In this document: piece by piece, positions 4,982-8,942 of the stretch
Position numbering within the stretch: the first letter of the stretch is position 1
How the letters are laid out: each line of letters starts with the position of its first letter
Assembly: GCA_023400335.1 (NCBI GenBank)
Contig: JAEXFF010000024.1
Coordinates: forward strand, 1 to 8,942
Source: Bacteroidota bacterium
GTDB taxonomy: Bacteria > Bacteroidota > Bacteroidia > Bacteroidales > Marinifilaceae
Reading direction: 5' to 3'
DNA: 8,942 nucleotides
Notes under the pieces: model-generated
What the model saw: only the letters and a program-made list of their open reading frames with translations
The model's database searches: none
Told to the model about the DNA's origin: nothing
Made by a program: the position numbers and the translations under genes

Positions 4982-7900
4982 ATGAGTTTATCGTCTACCT
5001 GTATAAAGCGGCCTGTGTTCGCTACTGTGATGAATATAATCCTGATGTTGGTGGGATGTATCGGGTTAGTATTTTTAGGCGTACGGGATTATCCGAGTGT
5101 GGACCCGCCGATTATTTCCGTATCTACCAGTTTTCCGGGAGCCAATGCGGATGTTATTGAGACGCAGATTACGGAGCCTTTGGAAGCTTCTATCAATGGT
5201 ATTCCGGGTATTCGTTCACTGACCAGTACGAGTAGGGACGGAAGAAGCTTTATCACGGTGGAATTCGAATTGGAAGTAGATTTGGAAACAGCCGCCAATG
5301 ATGTAAGGGATAAGGTTTCCGGAGCTATGCGTAAATTACCGAAGGACGTGGACCCTCCCACGGTAACTAAAGCGGATGCAGATGCTCAGCCGATTTTTGG
5401 TGTTTCTCTCCGGAGCGATCAGCGTTCTCTGATCGATCTCAGTATGTATGCTGAGCAATATTACAAGGAGAGGTTGCAGACGATCAGCGGAGTCAGTAGC
5501 GTGTCGATATGGGGAGAAAAACGTTATTCTGTCCGTTTGCGTATGGATCCCGCTTTGTTGGCTGCTTACCGGATAACCCCTATGGACGTCAGAGATGCGG
5601 TGACCCGCGAAAATGTAGAATTGCCTTCCGGGCGTATAGAAGGAGAGAATACCGAATTGACCATCCGGACTTTGGGACGGTTGATGACGATAGACGATTT
5701 TAATAATTTGGTGATCCGGGAAGATAATAATAAGGTGATCCGGTTCCGGGATATTGGGATTGCAGAAGTAGATGCCGAGGATGTGCGTTCTGTTATGAAG
5801 AGAAACGGGGTGCCTATGGTAGCCTGTGTGATTATTCCTCAACCGGGTGCTAATTATATCGATATTGTCGACCGGGCTTATGCGGTTATGGGAGATCTGG
5901 AAAAGGATTTACCGGCAGATGTGGAGGCCGGGATTGCTTTTGACAATACTGTTTTTATCCGGAATTCGATCAATGAAGTGAAAAGTACGATTATAGAAGC
6001 ATTTGTTCTGGTTGTACTGATAATTTTTTTGTTTTTACGGAATTGGCGGACAACTTTGATCCCGGTGTTGGCTATTCCGATTTCCCTGGTAGGAGCATTT
6101 TTTATCATGTATCTGGCCGGATTTACCATTAATATTCTGACCTTACTGGCGATTGTGCTGGCGATTGGTCTGGTTGTCGACGACGCGATTGTGGTAATGG
6201 AAAATATCTATACCAAAATTGAGCAGGGAATGTCTCCCAAGGAAGCCGGTTATAAAGGATCGGAAGAAATCTTTTTTGCGGTGATTGCGACTACTGTCGC
6301 TTTGGTTGCAGTCTTTTTTCCCATCGTTTTTCTACAGGGAACTACAGGCCGTTTATTCCGGGAATTCAGTATTGTGATCACCGGAGCTGTCATTATCTCT
6401 TCTTTCGTAGCCCTTACCTTTACGCCGATGATATCTACGAAATTGTTAACCCGGAATGTTACGGATAATTGGTTTTACCGGAAGACCGAACCTTTTTTCA
6501 ATGGTTTGACTCATTTATACCGTCGTTGGCTGGAGGGATTTATGAGGTGGCGTTTTACTGCTCCCCTCATTTTAACCGGGTCGGCAGTGCTGATTTATAT
6601 ATTGTGGAAATCTACTCCTTCGGAAATGGCACCTTTGGAGGACCGTTCCAATATCCGTATTACATCAACGGCTCCTGAGGGGGCGACTTTTGAATACATG
6701 AACCGGTATGCTTCCGAGTTATCGGCTTATTTAGAGGAAGTAGTGCCGGAACAGGAGAAAATCATCGAGATGATCGGAGGTGGCAATACCAATCGGTCGA
6801 ACTTGAATTTATGGCTGAAGGATCCTGAAGGCCGGAAACGTACCCAACAGGAAATAGCCGATGAACTGGGTGTAAAAGTTCGTCAGTTTACAGGGGCCCG
6901 TACCATGGTTTCTCAGCAGCAAACATTCGGAGGACGAAGGGGTGGGTTGCCGGTAGAATACGTGATACAGGCTAAAAATCTGGAAGATTTGAAACGGGTC
7001 TTACCCCGTTTTATGGAGGAGGTAAATAAAAGTCCGGTATTTTCAGTAGCAGATTTAAACCTGAAGTTTACAAAACCGGAATTAACCATAAATATAGACC
7101 GGGACAAAGCGGCTGTGATGGGCGTATCTATGCAGAATATTGCCCAAACTTTACAGTTGACAATGAGTGAACAGAGAGTAGGTTATTTTATTCTGAATGG
7201 AAAACAATATCAGATATTGAGTGAGTTGGACCGGGAAAACCGGAGCAAACCTTCCGATTTGCAAAATATATATGTACGGAATGAAGCCGGGGATTTGATT
7301 GCTATGGACAATCTGGTAACTACTTCGGAAAGTTCTATGCCTCCCCAGTTGTATCGGTATGATCGTTTTGTGGCCGCGACAGTTTCAGCCGGATTGGCAA
7401 AACGCAAGACTTTATCCCAGGGGTTGGAAGAAATGGACCGGATAGCTGAAGAAGTGCTGGATGATAATTTTAAGACGACACTTTCCGGAAGTTCGAAAGA
7501 TTTTGTGGAGAGTTCTTCCAGTTTGATGTTCGCTTTTATTCTGGCTTTGGTATTTATTTATCTGGTACTGGCAGCTCAGTTTGAGAGTTTCCGGGATCCT
7601 TTGATTATTATGCTGACAGTACCTTTGGCCCTGATCGGAGCGATGGTATCCCTTTGGTATTTCGAACAAACCATGAATATTTTCAGCCAGATCGGAATCA
7701 TCATGTTGATAGGATTAGTATCGAAAAATGGTATTCTGATTGTAGAATTTGCCAATCAGCGGAAGGCTATGGGAGAACCGATGATGGAAGCCGTAAAAAA
7801 TGCAGCTGTAGCGCGTTTCCGTCCGATTCTGATGACCAGCCTGTCGACTGTACTGGGGATTTTACCGATGGCAATGGCGACAGGTGCCGGAGCCGAGAGC

Positions 7901-8032
7901 CGGGTCGCCATGGGAATCGCGGTGGTAGGCGGAATGGTATGTGCAACCTTCCTTTCTTTATTTATTATACCCGCTATTTATTCTTATTTATCTGCGGATA
8001 GGCCGGTAATAAAAGAAGAACATAGGGAATAA
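4982..8032 (+). CDS. RND (HAE1-type) multidrug efflux transporter, inner-membrane pump
   Basis: This 1016-residue AcrB/MexB-like permease is full length though slightly shorter than AcrB (1049). It would work as a trimer, exchanging protons for drugs, bile salts or other amphiphiles from the periplasm. The N-terminus MSLSSTCIKRPVFATVMN and the segment PPIISVSTSFPGANADVIE are typical. The proton-relay residues are present: D400-D401 in GLVVDDAIVVMEN (AcrB D407/D408), K915 in GLVSKNGILIVEF (K940), R945 and T952 in ARFRPILMTS (R971, T978). Twelve membrane helices are expected: one at about 12-34, a block at 336-485, one near 527-543, and a block at 847-1000. Two large periplasmic loops lie between them. 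Nothing suggests heavy-metal (HME) specificity, but the substrate cannot be read from sequence. An in-frame TAA at 4967 makes ATG 4982 the first start; no Shine-Dalgarno precedes it. The 81-base gap after the adaptor (4901-4981) has no terminator or clear promoter, so the three genes are probably co-transcribed. Confidence 0.96.
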   Translation: MSLSSTCIKRPVFATVMNIILMLVGCIGLVFLGVRDYPSVDPPIISVSTSFPGANADVIETQITEPLEASINGIPGIRSLTSTSRDGRSFITVEFELEVDLETAANDVRDKVSGAMRKLPKDVDPPTVTKADADAQPIFGVSLRSDQRSLIDLSMYAEQYYKERLQTISGVSSVSIWGEKRYSVRLRMDPALLAAYRITPMDVRDAVTRENVELPSGRIEGENTELTIRTLGRLMTIDDFNNLVIREDNNKVIRFRDIGIAEVDAEDVRSVMKRNGVPMVACVIIPQPGANYIDIVDRAYAVMGDLEKDLPADVEAGIAFDNTVFIRNSINEVKSTIIEAFVLVVLIIFLFLRNWRTTLIPVLAIPISLVGAFFIMYLAGFTINILTLLAIVLAIGLVVDDAIVVMENIYTKIEQGMSPKEAGYKGSEEIFFAVIATTVALVAVFFPIVFLQGTTGRLFREFSIVITGAVIISSFVALTFTPMISTKLLTRNVTDNWFYRKTEPFFNGLTHLYRRWLEGFMRWRFTAPLILTGSAVLIYILWKSTPSEMAPLEDRSNIRITSTAPEGATFEYMNRYASELSAYLEEVVPEQEKIIEMIGGGNTNRSNLNLWLKDPEGRKRTQQEIADELGVKVRQFTGARTMVSQQQTFGGRRGGLPVEYVIQAKNLEDLKRVLPRFMEEVNKSPVFSVADLNLKFTKPELTINIDRDKAAVMGVSMQNIAQTLQLTMSEQRVGYFILNGKQYQILSELDRENRSKPSDLQNIYVRNEAGDLIAMDNLVTTSESSMPPQLYRYDRFVAATVSAGLAKRKTLSQGLEEMDRIAEEVLDDNFKTTLSGSSKDFVESSSSLMFAFILALVFIYLVLAAQFESFRDPLIIMLTVPLALIGAMVSLWYFEQTMNIFSQIGIIMLIGLVSKNGILIVEFANQRKAMGEPMMEAVKNAAVARFRPILMTSLSTVLGILPMAMATGAGAESRVAMGIAVVGGMVCATFLSLFIIPAIYSYLSADRPVIKEEHRE

Positions 8033-8059
8033 AAATTAACGATTTAAGAAATAGAAAAG

Positions 8060-8942
8060 ATGAGACGATCGGGATTCGTTTTTTTTATCTTACTTTTAAT
8101 AGTTAGCCTTCCTGTACAGGCACAGGAAAAGATAACCCTGGAAGATTGCATCGGAAAGGCTTTGGAGGCAAATTATAGCATCAAAATGGTACGGAATCAG
8201 GAAAAGATAGCGGAGAATAATGCAAATTATGCCCCTTTTTTACCGACGGTTGCTTTGGATGCGGAACAAAATCAGCGGCTCACTGACAGTAAAACCCGAA
8301 TAGGAGGAGAAGTGAATGAAACGAGTGGATTGGCTTCGGATGCCTATTCGGCAGGTGTTTCCCTGAATTGGCGTTTATTTGACGGAATGTCGATGTTTAC
8401 AACTTATACAAAATATCAGGAAATGCTGGCTATCGGGGAGCTCAATACGCAGATGTCTATGGAGAATCTGGTTGTAAATGTAAGTGAAGCTTATTATAAT
8501 GTGATCGTCCAACACAGTAAGCTCGACGCTGCCAAGCACTCTCTGGCTCTTTCCAGTGAGCGTTTTAATGAAGCTCACGACAAATATGTACTGGGAGTAT
8601 TGTCCGGACTGGAATTACAACAGGCAAAAATAGACCTGAATGCGGACAGTTCAAAATATATGAAACAAAAAGAATTGTTGAAAAGCGCCTATATATCCCT
8701 GAATATGATTATGAACTCCGATTTGCAGAGGGCTATGTATGTGCAGGATACTATTGTTTTACAGTCGCCTTTAGTCTATGAGGAATTGTACCACAATACG
8801 CTGGCCATGAATACGACTTTACTGATTGCCCGTAAAGATCAGAAGATATCGGCTTTGGACGTCAGGATTGCCCGTTCGGCTCTTTTCCCGACTCTGGATT
8901 TTAATACCGGATATAATTACAGCCGGACGACAACCCCGGCAG
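8060..8942 (+). CDS. TolC-like outer membrane efflux protein, N-terminal part (3' truncated)
   Basis: The reading frame starts at ATG 8060 and stays open to the end of the window, giving the first 294 residues of an outer-membrane factor of the TolC/OEP family (usually 430-480 residues). A signal peptide is clear: basic MRRS, a hydrophobic core, and a likely cleavage site at VQAQ-E (about residue 22). The mature protein opens with ITLEDCIGKALEANYSI, the usual first helix of the family. Long helices with heptad-like spacing follow, including VVNVSEAYYNVIVQHSKL and a segment rich in Leu, Gln and Lys around residues 170-215. SLNWRLFDG fits one of the membrane beta strands. It would form the trimeric exit duct for the pump encoded upstream. 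It lies 27 bases after the pump stop; an in-frame TAA at 8045 makes ATG 8060 the first start. The upstream AAATAGAAAAG matches that before the gene at 970. No lipobox cysteine is present. Confidence 0.92.
   Translation, partial: MRRSGFVFFILLLIVSLPVQAQEKITLEDCIGKALEANYSIKMVRNQEKIAENNANYAPFLPTVALDAEQNQRLTDSKTRIGGEVNETSGLASDAYSAGVSLNWRLFDGMSMFTTYTKYQEMLAIGELNTQMSMENLVVNVSEAYYNVIVQHSKLDAAKHSLALSSERFNEAHDKYVLGVLSGLELQQAKIDLNADSSKYMKQKELLKSAYISLNMIMNSDLQRAMYVQDTIVLQSPLVYEELYHNTLAMNTTLLIARKDQKISALDVRIARSALFPTLDFNTGYNYSRTTTPA

Noticed and set aside
5336..5842. 168-codon open frame on the minus strand
   Set aside because: It lies fully inside the RND pump gene, is rich in His, Pro, Arg and Ser in a way typical of antisense frames, and shows no recognisable domain.
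7654..8001. 115-codon open frame on the plus strand
   Set aside because: It is an out-of-frame reading of the pump's C-terminal helices and its translation has no membrane segments or known motifs.

Overview
The window reads as a chromosomal segment from a Bacteroidetes bacterium, most likely order Bacteroidales. The protein sequences look like Bacteroidales homologues. Translation starts are mostly A-rich without a Shine-Dalgarno sequence, and one promoter matches the Bacteroidetes -7 consensus TAnnTTTG. The genus cannot be fixed from the sequence alone; an Odoribacter- or Butyricimonas-like gut organism is a guess. All recognisable genes are on the + strand. I see no tRNA, rRNA, CRISPR array, insertion sequence or phage gene.

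Region 1 (1-2550) is a run of three genes. The first is the C-terminal part of the site-2 protease RseP, whose start lies outside the window. It is followed by a small AhpD/carboxymuconolactone-decarboxylase-like protein with a CxxCxxxH redox motif, then a secreted endonuclease/exonuclease/phosphatase-fold hydrolase. Gaps are 17 and 38 bases, consistent with co-transcription. Two successive intrinsic terminator-like hairpins (2445-2467 and 2524-2550) close the unit.

Region 2 (2551-3634) is a single-gene unit: a CorA-type Mg2+/divalent-cation channel with the YGMN motif. It has its own candidate promoter and a leader of about 100 bases. The leader contains an eight-codon ORF, a perfectly placed 11-bp hairpin and a strong GGAGGG ribosome binding site. 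That site argues for the ATG at 2708 as the true start rather than the TTG or ATG upstream. The leader is the most interesting non-coding signal in the window.

Region 3 (3635-8942) is a tripartite RND efflux operon: periplasmic adaptor (3824-4900), HAE1-type inner-membrane pump (4982-8032) and a TolC-like outer-membrane channel (8060 to beyond the window end). Together they would form a proton-driven pump spanning the envelope. No regulator gene lies next to it within the window, but a near-perfect palindrome (3688-3707) and a G-rich purine tract (3755-3800) precede the first gene.

I do not see an obviously new multi-gene system. The genes belong to well-known families with their key residues intact; the points worth following up are regulatory.
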